Shown here: one piece after another, positions 14,988 to 21,954 of the stretch
Layout of the letters: each line of letters begins with the position of its first letter
Position numbering within the stretch: position 1 is the first letter of the stretch
Assembly (NCBI GenBank): GCA_023386865.1
Contig: JAEWIV010000541.1
Location: forward strand, 1-35,549
Length of the DNA stretch: 35,549 bases
Source of the DNA: Pseudomonadota bacterium
GTDB lineage: Bacteria > Pseudomonadota > Alphaproteobacteria > Reyranellales > Reyranellaceae
Reading direction: 5' to 3'
Made by a program: the position numbers and the translations under genes
The notes under the pieces: generated by a model
What the model was told of the DNA's origin: nothing
The model's database searches: none
Seen by the model: the letters and a program-made list of their open reading frames with translations, nothing else

Positions 14988-16172
14988 TCAGTCTGCCGCC
15001 GCCGCGGCCCGCGCCGGCCTGAAGGCCGGGATCACTTCCTTGGCGAAGCGGTCGAGCTGTTCCAGCGTGTCGGCGAGATGCGTGCCGAGCGGCATGGTGC
15101 AGATGACGCGGTCGAGGCCGGGATAGCGCTGCTCGACCTTCTTCAGCTCCTCGATGATGTCGGCCGGCGTCCCGGCGAGGAAGCCGCCCGCCTTGATGGC
15201 GTCCTCGATGCGCGGCAGTTTGGTGTTGGGCACGAGGCGCGGATCGCGCATCGCCGCGATCTGCTGGTCGGTGATGGCGCGCACCAGCCGCAGCTCGCCG
15301 AACATCTTCATGTTCTCTTCGTAGAACCTGCCGGCCTTGGCGATGGCCGCCTCGCGGCTTTCGGCGATGCAGAACTGGTAGCCCAGCGCCAGTCGCTCGC
15401 CGGGCGCGAGCTCGATGCCGCGGCGCTGGTAGGCGGCGCGGAACTCCATCATGTGGCGGTCGACGGCGCCGCCCTCGGCCGAGCCGCCGCCGATGACTCC
15501 CGAGATGCCGTACTTGGCCATGAAGTCGAAGGCGCGTTGCGAGCCCGACTGGATCGGCTGCCAGCATTCCACGGGGCGGCGCAGGGGCCGCGGCACCAAG
15601 GTCAGCTCCTTCAGCGTGTAGCCGCGATACGGCACCTCCGGCGGCAGGGTGTAGTACTTGCCCTTGTGGCTGAAGCGCTCCTCGTTGAACGACCGGAAGA
15701 TGATGTCGACGCCTTCCTCGAACAGCTCGCGGTTGGCGTCCTGGTCGATCAAGGGCGAGCCGAAGGTCTCGACTTCGCGCGTGTGATAGCCGCGGCCGAT
15801 GCCGAAGATCACGCGACCGCCGGTCAGGATGTCGGCCATGGCGTAGTCCTCGGCGAGCCGCAACGGATGCCACATCGGCACGATGTTGAAACCGCAGCCG
15901 ATCTTGAGGTTCCGGGTCACGCCGCAGAGGTGCGTCGCCATCATCAGCAGGTTGGGGATGCACTCCGTTCCCTCCGGCTGGAAATGGTGCTCGGCCATCC
16001 AGAACGTGTCGTAGCCCAGCCGGTCCATCTGCTTGGCGTAGGCGACCGTCTTGTGCATGACGTCGGCCAGCTCTTCGTTGGAATACCACCGATCGTTGAT
16101 CGGCTTGCCAAGGTAGCCGGCATCCTCCAGGTCGACCGAGCCGACATACGAACTGTCGAATTTGGTGATCAT
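14988..16172 (-). CDS. LLM class flavin-dependent oxidoreductase, third copy
   Basis: 394 residues from ATG 16172, with GGGAGGA upstream. It has the luciferase-like TIM barrel: MDRLGYDTFWMAEHHFQPEG, the strand LKIGCGFNIVPMWHPLRLAEDYAMADILTGGRVIFGIGRGYHTREVETFG, and a C-terminal ADIIEELKKVEQ segment used for chain packing. It is closer in type to the enzyme at 8264 (AEHH / NEHH motif, about 400 residues) than to the one at 9624. It is the first gene of the minus-strand unit LLM-NIPSNAP-TauD and is divergent from the VOC gene. It needs a reduced-flavin supply not encoded nearby. Confidence 0.92.
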   Translation of the reverse strand: MITKFDSSYVGSVDLEDAGYLGKPINDRWYSNEELADVMHKTVAYAKQMDRLGYDTFWMAEHHFQPEGTECIPNLLMMATHLCGVTRNLKIGCGFNIVPMWHPLRLAEDYAMADILTGGRVIFGIGRGYHTREVETFGSPLIDQDANRELFEEGVDIIFRSFNEERFSHKGKYYTLPPEVPYRGYTLKELTLVPRPLRRPVECWQPIQSGSQRAFDFMAKYGISGVIGGGSAEGGAVDRHMMEFRAAYQRRGIELAPGERLALGYQFCIAESREAAIAKAGRFYEENMKMFGELRLVRAITDQQIAAMRDPRLVPNTKLPRIEDAIKAGGFLAGTPADIIEELKKVEQRYPGLDRVICTMPLGTHLADTLEQLDRFAKEVIPAFRPARAAAAAD

Positions 16173-16278
16173 GGCCTGTTCCTCCCGGGCCTTTGGTTGC
16201 GGGCAGTTCCGCATTTTTTGCACGGGCTGCCAACAAAGAATCGTGCAAAGCTCCCCTTCCCCGATGGAGGCGACCGCC
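16173..16278. promoter_or_regulatory. Divergent promoter with TTTGCACG inverted repeat
   Basis: This 106-bp gap lies between the divergent LLM and VOC genes and must contain both promoters. TTTGCACG at 16217-16224 is inverted at 16242-16249 (CGTGCAAA), separated by 17 bases, giving a centre-to-centre distance of 25 bp. This would suit a dimeric regulator that controls both units together. The sites are seen; the function is inferred, and no regulator gene is adjacent. Confidence 0.5.
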
Positions 16279-17247
16279 ATGACCCAAGCCAAGCCAAAGG
16301 ACGGCAAGCAGTACGATCGCAGCGCCGAGGATCTCGGCAATGTCGTCGGTCTGGAGCACGTCAATCTTCAGGTCGAGGACCAGGGTTTGACGACGCTGTT
16401 CTACATCAGCGGCCTGGGATTGACGCGTGATCCCTACCTGATGACCAGCATCGACAACATGTGGGTCAATGTCGGTCACAGCCAGTTCCACCTGATCACC
16501 GGCAAGCCCCAGCGCCTGCGCGGTCGCGTCGGGCTGGTCGTTCCGGATCGCGAAGCGCTGCTGCAGCGGCTGGAGAAGATGAAGAAGCCGCTCGACGGCA
16601 CGCGCTTCGCCTACAAGGAGCACGACGACCATGTCGAGACGACGTGCCCCTGGGGCAACAAGCTGCTGATCCACGAACCCGGCAGCTTCGGCCGCATGCA
16701 GCTCGGCATGCCCTATGTCGAGTTCGACGTGCCGGCCGGTTCGACCAAGGCCATCGCCGACTTCTATCGCAAGGTGTTCGAGACCGAGGCGCGCGTCGAC
16801 GAGGCCGGCGACATGCCGGCGGCGCGCGTTTCGGTGGGCCCGTCGCAGGAACTGGTGTTCCGCGAGACCAAATCAAAGCTTCCGGCCTATGATGGCCATC
16901 ACATCCAGATCTACGTCGCGAACTTCTCGAGGCCGCACAAGCGCCTGCTCGAGCGCGACCTGATCACCGAGGAGAGCAACCAGTACCAGTATCGCTTCGA
17001 GCAGATCGCCGACCTCGAGACCGGCAAGTCCTTGTTCCAGATCGAGCACGAGGTGCGATGCATGACCCATCCGCTCTATGCGCGGCCGTTGGTCAACCGC
17101 AACCCGGCCCAGACCAACCGGAACTACGTGCCCGGCCGCGACGGCTGGGTCGCCGAGCCGATGGAGCCGGAGATGGACGATCCGCGCACGGCGATGCGTC
17201 AGCGCAGGTTCGAGGCCGTGGCGCGCCGCCGCCAGGCAGCGGAATAG
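16279..17247 (+). CDS. VOC-family (glyoxalase/extradiol dioxygenase-like) protein
   Basis: 322 residues from ATG 16279, chosen because GGAGG at 16267-16271 is correctly spaced; ATG 16264 would contain that site. There are two VOC modules: module 1 begins GLEHVNLQVED (with NMWVNVGHSQFHLI) and module 2 begins MPYVEFDVPAG. Likely metal ligands are the histidine in EHVNL, one in HHIQIYVAN and the glutamate in FQIEHEVR, the 2-His-1-Glu pattern of the superfamily. The C-terminal 60 residues (PLYARPLVNRNPAQ onward) are an extension beyond the fold. Ring-cleaving dioxygenase is possible but unproven. It is divergent from the LLM-NIPSNAP-TauD unit. Confidence 0.88.
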   Translation: MTQAKPKDGKQYDRSAEDLGNVVGLEHVNLQVEDQGLTTLFYISGLGLTRDPYLMTSIDNMWVNVGHSQFHLITGKPQRLRGRVGLVVPDREALLQRLEKMKKPLDGTRFAYKEHDDHVETTCPWGNKLLIHEPGSFGRMQLGMPYVEFDVPAGSTKAIADFYRKVFETEARVDEAGDMPAARVSVGPSQELVFRETKSKLPAYDGHHIQIYVANFSRPHKRLLERDLITEESNQYQYRFEQIADLETGKSLFQIEHEVRCMTHPLYARPLVNRNPAQTNRNYVPGRDGWVAEPMEPEMDDPRTAMRQRRFEAVARRRQAAE

Positions 17248-17277
17248 AGAGGCGCCTGGCCCGGCAGCGCGCTCCGG

Positions 17278-17802
17278 TCAGTGAACGAGCGTGCGGCCTG
17301 GATTTCGACCACGCTCCATGTCTATGTGGATCGATCGCGGCGTCTTGTAGAAACGCACGACGATGAAACGTGCGGCGATGTAGGCGGCAAGAAAGGTTGC
17401 CGCGCCGGCAAGCACGCCGAATCCACCCGACTGGCGTCCGATGAGGCTGGAGCTCACGAACCGCGCGAGCGCCAACATCAGCAGCACCGCCGCCGCGCCG
17501 ACGCCATCCCAGGCCGGCGGCACGCGGATCAATCCGCGGCCATGGTCCTGGTTCACCTTCAGCAGCATGCCGGCAACGGCGCCGACCAGCAGCCCGCCGA
17601 CGATGGCCGTACCCCACAGCTCGAAACGCTTGCCGGGCGACACGACCAGGAGGACCAGCGCCGCCAGCACGGCGAGCGTGGCTGGAGCCGCCCACTCCAG
17701 CCTCGTGGCGGCCCGTCCGCCGGCTTCGAAGCGTATCGACCATAGGGCGAGGGCCGCCAGCAGCACCGCTGCCAAGTGCGCGATGAACAGGACGCTCGTC
17801 AT
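17278..17802 (-). CDS. Five-helix inner-membrane protein, function unknown
   Basis: 174 residues from ATG 17802; TTG 17817 is an in-frame alternative. Hydrophobic segments are at about 5-22, 37-55, 64-80, 100-117 and 128-145, followed by a basic, cytosol-like tail (VVRFYKTPRSIHIDMERGR). I do not recognise the family. It faces the VOC gene convergently (30-base gap) and the M23 peptidase gene divergently. No strong ribosome site is visible, so start and expression are uncertain. Confidence 0.72.
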   Translation of the reverse strand: MTSVLFIAHLAAVLLAALALWSIRFEAGGRAATRLEWAAPATLAVLAALVLLVVSPGKRFELWGTAIVGGLLVGAVAGMLLKVNQDHGRGLIRVPPAWDGVGAAAVLLMLALARFVSSSLIGRQSGGFGVLAGAATFLAAYIAARFIVVRFYKTPRSIHIDMERGRNPGRTLVH

Positions 17803-18122
17803 GATGCGGCGTCGCAATGCCAGGACCGATTCATGCCCTCTGCGCCCCCTCCCCCAGTCGTCGAGGTCATGATAAGCGCAGTCGCGGTCCGCTCATAGCC
17901 TCGTCTTCAGGTTGCAAACCGTTCTTCAAGTCCGTGGTTCGCGTCGGTCGCGCCACACGCTCGCGCAACGCGGTGCACATGCCGCCGCTGACTCGCAGTA
18001 CTTCAAACGCGTGCGCTGTGACCTTGCGGTCACGGCCTCGTCACAGGATTGGCACTGGCATCAGCGACGGCGCCCTGCTGGTCTGATCGCGGGTGGGGCT
18101 GTTCACGTTGCAAGGGGCATTG
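17803..18122. promoter_or_regulatory. 320-bp divergent intergenic region
   Basis: This stretch separates a leftward membrane protein gene from the rightward M23 peptidase gene. It contains no convincing gene; the short frames have no conserved-looking product. AAGGGGC just before 18123 is the peptidase ribosome site. GGTCACGGCCTCGTCACAGG near 18030 contains two GTCAC boxes, but I cannot assign a role. No strong hairpin was noticed. Confidence 0.35.
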
Positions 18123-19274
18123 ATGCCTGCTTCGAACGATGGGTGTTGTGTGGTCGGGCGTTTCCGGGCGTTGCTGGCGGTGGCGTGCGGCTGCACGCTG
18201 ATCTGGGGTTCGGCCGCGGCATTCGATGCCGACTTCGCAGGCGGTCTTGCCGCCGAAGACGCGTTGCTGGGCGGCCAGATGGAAGCCGCGGTGGCGCCCG
18301 ACGATCCGTTCGCGCGCGGCGAGGTCGCGGTCAGCGGCTTCGTCGAGGAGTCGCTCGAGGACTCGCTGGTGAGAGCCGGGTTGCCCGCGGCGCTGAGCAT
18401 GACGATCAAGGACGCGGTGTCGTCGGCGCTCGATCGTCGTGAGCCCGACAGCGGCGACAGGTTCCAGGTCCGCTATCAGCACGCCGTCGCGGCGGATGGT
18501 CGGGAGATCGGCGCGACGCGCATCGTGTCGGGCGAGATCATGACGGCCGCCCGCGGCAGGATCGCGTTCTACGGCTTTCGCCCGACGCGCGGCGCCGAGC
18601 AGTTGTGGCTCGCCAATGGCGAGTCGCTGGCGCAGCCGACCATGCGCATGCCGCTGGAAACGGTCAGCGTGTCGTCGGGCTACGGTGTCCGCGCCGACCC
18701 GTTCGAGCAGCCGCGCAACGGCCTGGGCGCTCCCAGCCGACTCGGCACCGTGGGCGCCACCATCAACGTGGCGACGGCGCGCGGCGTCGCGCTGGGCCTG
18801 GCGCCGGGTCCCGGCCAGCGCGCCAACCGTGGCGGCGGCGGCAGCTTCCTGATGCACAACGGAGTCGACCTGCTGGCGCCGAGCGGCACTCCGGTCGTTG
18901 CGGCCTCCGACGGCACCGTCGTCGGCGCCGCGCCCAACGCCGGCTACGGCAACTGGATCCGCATCCAGCACGCCGACAACGTGGCGACGGTCTATGGCCA
19001 TCTTTCGGCGTTCGCCGCGGGGATCAGCGCCGGTGTGACGGTGCGGCGCGGGCAGGTGATCGGCTTCGTCGGTTCGACGGGCCGTTCGACCGGCCCCCAC
19101 CTTCACTTCGAGGTCATCAACAACGGCCAGGCGATCGACCCGATGAAATCGCCCCAGATCAGGCGGACGAAGCTGGCGGGCGCCGATCTCGAAAGCTTCC
19201 GCAAGCTCGTCCGGCAACACGAGGCCATGCGTCAGGACGAGAGCGTGTTCCGCCTGACCTCGACGGCGGACTGA
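18123..19274 (+). CDS. M23-family (LytM-type) peptidoglycan endopeptidase, exported
   Basis: 383 residues from ATG 18123 (AAGGGGC upstream). A signal peptide (ALLAVACGCTLIWGSAAA) precedes an N-terminal region of about 150 residues like the OapA/LysM-adjacent domain of exported M23 enzymes (VEESLEDSLVRAGLPAALSMTIKDAV, GDRFQVRYQ). The catalytic domain has H245 and D249 in HNGVDLLAP and H326/H328 in PHLHFEV, the full zinc set, so it should be active against peptide cross-links. Between SSGYGVRADPF (about 185) and H245 lies an extra Gly/Ala/Arg-rich segment of about 45 residues that most M23 domains lack. It is probably involved in wall remodelling. Confidence 0.92.
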   Translation: MPASNDGCCVVGRFRALLAVACGCTLIWGSAAAFDADFAGGLAAEDALLGGQMEAAVAPDDPFARGEVAVSGFVEESLEDSLVRAGLPAALSMTIKDAVSSALDRREPDSGDRFQVRYQHAVAADGREIGATRIVSGEIMTAARGRIAFYGFRPTRGAEQLWLANGESLAQPTMRMPLETVSVSSGYGVRADPFEQPRNGLGAPSRLGTVGATINVATARGVALGLAPGPGQRANRGGGGSFLMHNGVDLLAPSGTPVVAASDGTVVGAAPNAGYGNWIRIQHADNVATVYGHLSAFAAGISAGVTVRRGQVIGFVGSTGRSTGPHLHFEVINNGQAIDPMKSPQIRRTKLAGADLESFRKLVRQHEAMRQDESVFRLTSTAD

Positions 19275-19313
19275 GCCGCAGGCTCGTCGAGGCCGGCCGC
19301 GCGGCGAGGTCGG

Positions 19314-20246
19314 TCATGATGCAGCCGTCGCTCCCCAGATCCTGGCGGCGGCCTTGGCCAGCCCGCGCCGCGACGCCTGCTCGGCATCGATCGTCGTCAC
19401 GTCGATGCCCTGGGCGGCGAGCGCCGCCCGATAAAGGCGGGCAAGCCCGCCGGCTGCGATCAGCCGCACCGATCTGAGCCCGTCGTGCAGCCGCATCGCA
19501 TCGGCGATCTCGGTGCCGATCAACAGGCCCGACAGCCGCGCCGCGCCGTCGGCGCGCTGCTCGAAGCCCAGGAGTTGCGCCGCGCGCAGCCGGAACAGCG
19601 ACGCCGTCAGCGCCGTGGGCGCGGCCAGCGCGGAGCCGAGTGCCGCCCGGAAGGGCGCGCTGTCGGCCGGCGCCGCCGCCGCCGTCTCCAGCGCATGCGC
19701 GAGGATGCTGTGCTGCGCGATCACGGAGAACAACTCGCCGGTCATGTAGGTCGCGAACTCGACGATGGTGCCGCCCTCGATCCTGATCCATTTGCTGTGC
19801 GTGCCGGGAATGCACACGAGCCCGCTGAAGTCGGGTTCGGTCCCGCCCAGCAGCTGGGTTTCCTCGCCGCGCATGACGTCGGGCCGCTCGGCGCGTGCCT
19901 GGGCGAGGCCGGGCAGGATGCGGACATCGCCCGGCGTGTCGACGCGGATGGCGCCGTCATGCAGGGCGTCGAGCCGCGTCGGCGTCTCGAGATAAGGCGC
20001 TTCGACCCAGCCCTGCCGTGCGCCCGCCATGCCGCAGATCAGGACCGGCGCTTCCGCCGGCGCGTCCAGCCGCGCGAGGTGGCGGCCGAGCACCGGCGCG
20101 AAGCCGTCGCCGCCGGCACAGTGCAGCATGCCTTCGTCGCCGCGACTTTCCGCCAGCATCGCGCCCTCGGCCGACAACAGCCAGCCGCGAAAGCTCGACG
20201 TGCCCCAGTCGACGACGACACGGGGACAAGCGTTGGCAGGGGTCAA
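19314..20246 (-). CDS. dgoK: 2-dehydro-3-deoxygalactonokinase
   Basis: 310 residues, matching the DgoK family throughout: VVVDWGTSSFRGWLL (phosphate loop), DEGMLHCAGG, LICGMAGARQGWVEAPYL, DVMRGEETQLLG, CIPGTHSKWIRIEGG and FATYMTGELFSVIAQHSILA. It phosphorylates 2-keto-3-deoxygalactonate with ATP in the De Ley-Doudoroff galactose pathway. The start is TTG 20246, supported by GAGGAG eight bases upstream. The usual partner aldolase (DgoA) and dehydratase are not next to it, so the pathway is scattered or incomplete in this region. Confidence 0.93.
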   Translation of the reverse strand: MTPANACPRVVVDWGTSSFRGWLLSAEGAMLAESRGDEGMLHCAGGDGFAPVLGRHLARLDAPAEAPVLICGMAGARQGWVEAPYLETPTRLDALHDGAIRVDTPGDVRILPGLAQARAERPDVMRGEETQLLGGTEPDFSGLVCIPGTHSKWIRIEGGTIVEFATYMTGELFSVIAQHSILAHALETAAAAPADSAPFRAALGSALAAPTALTASLFRLRAAQLLGFEQRADGAARLSGLLIGTEIADAMRLHDGLRSVRLIAAGGLARLYRAALAAQGIDVTTIDAEQASRRGLAKAAARIWGATAAS

Positions 20247-20367
20247 ACCACCACTCCTCGGGCGCCACCGTACTCCATCGCGGCTCGATGTGGGTAAGCC
20301 GGACTTTGCGGATGTCGGCCGAGCGGCGGCTCAGTACAGTGCGCGGCGGGGGAGGTCACCGACCGGC

Positions 20368-20589
20368 ATGTTGAAGAAAGCCAGATATTGGAGAGCGTTC
20401 ACGGCCGCCACCCGGGCGCAAGCCGAGAAGGCGGCGGCCGCCTGGTGGGCCGAGCAGGACGGGTTCGACAGGATCAGCGGCTGGACGCTGCCGGCCAGCG
20501 AAGCGCCACCGGGCGCGGAGCCGCAATGGACGGCCACGATCATCTACCGGCCGTCCGAGCAAGACCCGCGCCCGGCGCGACTTCACTGA
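20368..20589 (+). CDS. Small Trp-rich hypothetical protein
   Basis: 73 residues from ATG 20368 with GGGGGAGG upstream. The sequence has an Ala/Lys-rich helix (AATRAQAEKAAAAWWAEQDGF) followed by a short strand-like part (WTATIIYRP). There is no signal peptide or known motif. It is divergent from dgoK and convergent with the PRC-barrel gene, 15 bases away. Coding nature is supported by the ribosome site and sensible composition, not by a recognised family. Confidence 0.6.
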   Translation: MLKKARYWRAFTAATRAQAEKAAAAWWAEQDGFDRISGWTLPASEAPPGAEPQWTATIIYRPSEQDPRPARLH

Positions 20590-20604
20590 CAGGCGGTCCG
20601 GGCC

Positions 20605-20973
20605 TTACCAGTAGCTCGGCGCGTTGTAGTACTTGTCGACCCGGCGCCCGTAGTCCGGCGTCCACAGGAAGTCCTCGTCCATGTCGTAGGTCGGGGCGTT
20701 CTCGAGCATCTTCTTGTCGAGATTGACGACGTATCCGCCCTTGCTCTCGTCGTAGGTCAGCGCCGACCAGGGCAGCGGATGATACTTCTCGCCGATGCCG
20801 AGAAAGCCGCCGAACGACATGATCGCGTAGATCGCCTTGCCGCTCACCTTGTCGAGCATGATGTCGTCGACGGTGCCGAGCTTCTCGCCCTGCATGTTGT
20901 AGACGTCCGTTCCCTCGACCTTTTCCGCCGCGATCAGGCTGCCGGACGTGATCTTGGTTTCCTCGCTGGCCAT
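20605..20973 (-). CDS. PRC-barrel domain protein
   Basis: 122 residues from ATG 20973, with GGAGG well placed upstream. The PRC-barrel is clear: GTDVYNMQGEKLGTVDDIMLDKVSGKAIYAIMSFGGFLGIGEKYHPLPWSAL, about residues 20-75. The C-terminal tail contains several Tyr/Asp residues (YDMDEDFLWTPDYGRRVDKYY). Stand-alone PRC-barrel proteins are common in alphaproteobacteria and often stress-related; the exact role is unknown. It is on the same strand as the upstream SDR gene, with a 125-base gap. Confidence 0.93.
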   Translation of the reverse strand: MASEETKITSGSLIAAEKVEGTDVYNMQGEKLGTVDDIMLDKVSGKAIYAIMSFGGFLGIGEKYHPLPWSALTYDESKGGYVVNLDKKMLENAPTYDMDEDFLWTPDYGRRVDKYYNAPSYW

Positions 20974-21098
20974 GCGTGCCTCCGTTGATGTGTGCGGGCG
21001 CAGCAATCTGCCCCCGGCGAACGAACGAGGCGATGGCGGCAACGTTGCGCGGGTCTTCGCCGATTTGTTCGCCGGGTCGGCGATGCCGGCGCGGACGG

Positions 21099-21944
21099 TC
21101 AGCGCTTGGGGCCGCCGCCCGGCCAGACCGGGTTCCTGGCGAGATCGGGCCAGCCGGTCGGCGCTGCCGAAGCGGCGATCGCGTCGGCGACGGCGAGCGA
21201 GGCATCCCATCTGGCGGCGACGAAGCGCATGCCGGTGATGGCCGCGCCGGCATCGGACGCGAGGTGCAGCATGGGCGGCGCCATCTTCTCCGGCCGGATC
21301 AACTGGCTGCGTTCCATCGTGCCGTCGTCGGGCACCATCGGCGTGTCGGTGGGCCCGCCGGGCACCACGACGTTGACGGTGATGCCCGAGCCCGCGAGCT
21401 CGCCGGCCAGGCTGGCGCTCCAGGCCTCCAGGCCGGCCTTTGCCGGTCCGTAGGGCGAGAAGCCAGGATTGAGCATGGTGAAGAAGCTGGTGGTGACGTT
21501 GATGATCCGCCCGAATTTCTGCGTGCGCATGCCGGGCACGGCGGCGTGGGCCATGTAGAACGGGCCGCTGAGATTGACCGCCATGAAGCGCGCCCAGAGC
21601 TGAGGCGCGATATCCTCGATCTGCACGACGCGGCGCATGTGGTCCTCGCGCACCGTCGACATGCCCACCGCGGCATTGTTCACCAGCACGTCGAGGCGAC
21701 CGAACCGGCCGATGGTGCGGCCGACGCTGTCGTGGCAGGCGGCGGGGTCGGACACGTCCATGGGCAAGGCGATCGTGCGCTCGGCCCCGAGCTCGCCGTG
21801 CAGCGCGAGAACGCCGTCCTTGGACGAATCGCAAAGCGCCACGCGCATGCCCGCGGCGACGAAGGCGCGGGCCAGAGCCTGGCCGATGCCGCCGGCGGCG
21901 CCGGTGATGAGGGCGGTCCGGCCGTTCAGATCGGGCGCCGGCAT
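21099..21944 (-). CDS. Short-chain dehydrogenase/reductase (SDR)
   Basis: 281 residues. The NAD(P)-binding motif TGAAGGIG is at 14-21, the adenine-ring Asp region is DVSD, the stabilising NNAA follows VLVNNAAVG, and the catalytic pair is Y165 and K169 (YGPAK), with an upstream serine in NVTTS. This is a classical SDR that oxidises an alcohol or reduces a ketone. DSSKDG after the second strand suggests an acidic residue that would favour NAD. The C-terminal 30 residues (AIAASAAPTGWPDLARNPVWPGG) are an extension. Ten bases separate it from the end of the large glycanase-like gene upstream on the same strand. Confidence 0.93.
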   Translation of the reverse strand: MPAPDLNGRTALITGAAGGIGQALARAFVAAGMRVALCDSSKDGVLALHGELGAERTIALPMDVSDPAACHDSVGRTIGRFGRLDVLVNNAAVGMSTVREDHMRRVVQIEDIAPQLWARFMAVNLSGPFYMAHAAVPGMRTQKFGRIINVTTSFFTMLNPGFSPYGPAKAGLEAWSASLAGELAGSGITVNVVVPGGPTDTPMVPDDGTMERSQLIRPEKMAPPMLHLASDAGAAITGMRFVAARWDASLAVADAIAASAAPTGWPDLARNPVWPGGGPKR

Positions 21945-21954
21945 GGGCCTGTCG

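Noticed and set aside
14353..16674. 773-residue minus-strand frame suggesting an LLM-NIPSNAP fusion
   Set aside because: The first part is out of frame with the LLM gene and reads as nonsense; NIPSNAP has its own ATG and ribosome site at 14973.
17880..18060. tRNA-like or small RNA candidate in the 320-bp gap
   Set aside because: No acceptor stem, T-loop or consistent secondary structure could be traced by eye.
20247..20367. Missing dgoA-like aldolase next to dgoK
   Set aside because: Neither the gap nor the neighbouring frames show an aldolase motif; the gene is simply unpaired here.
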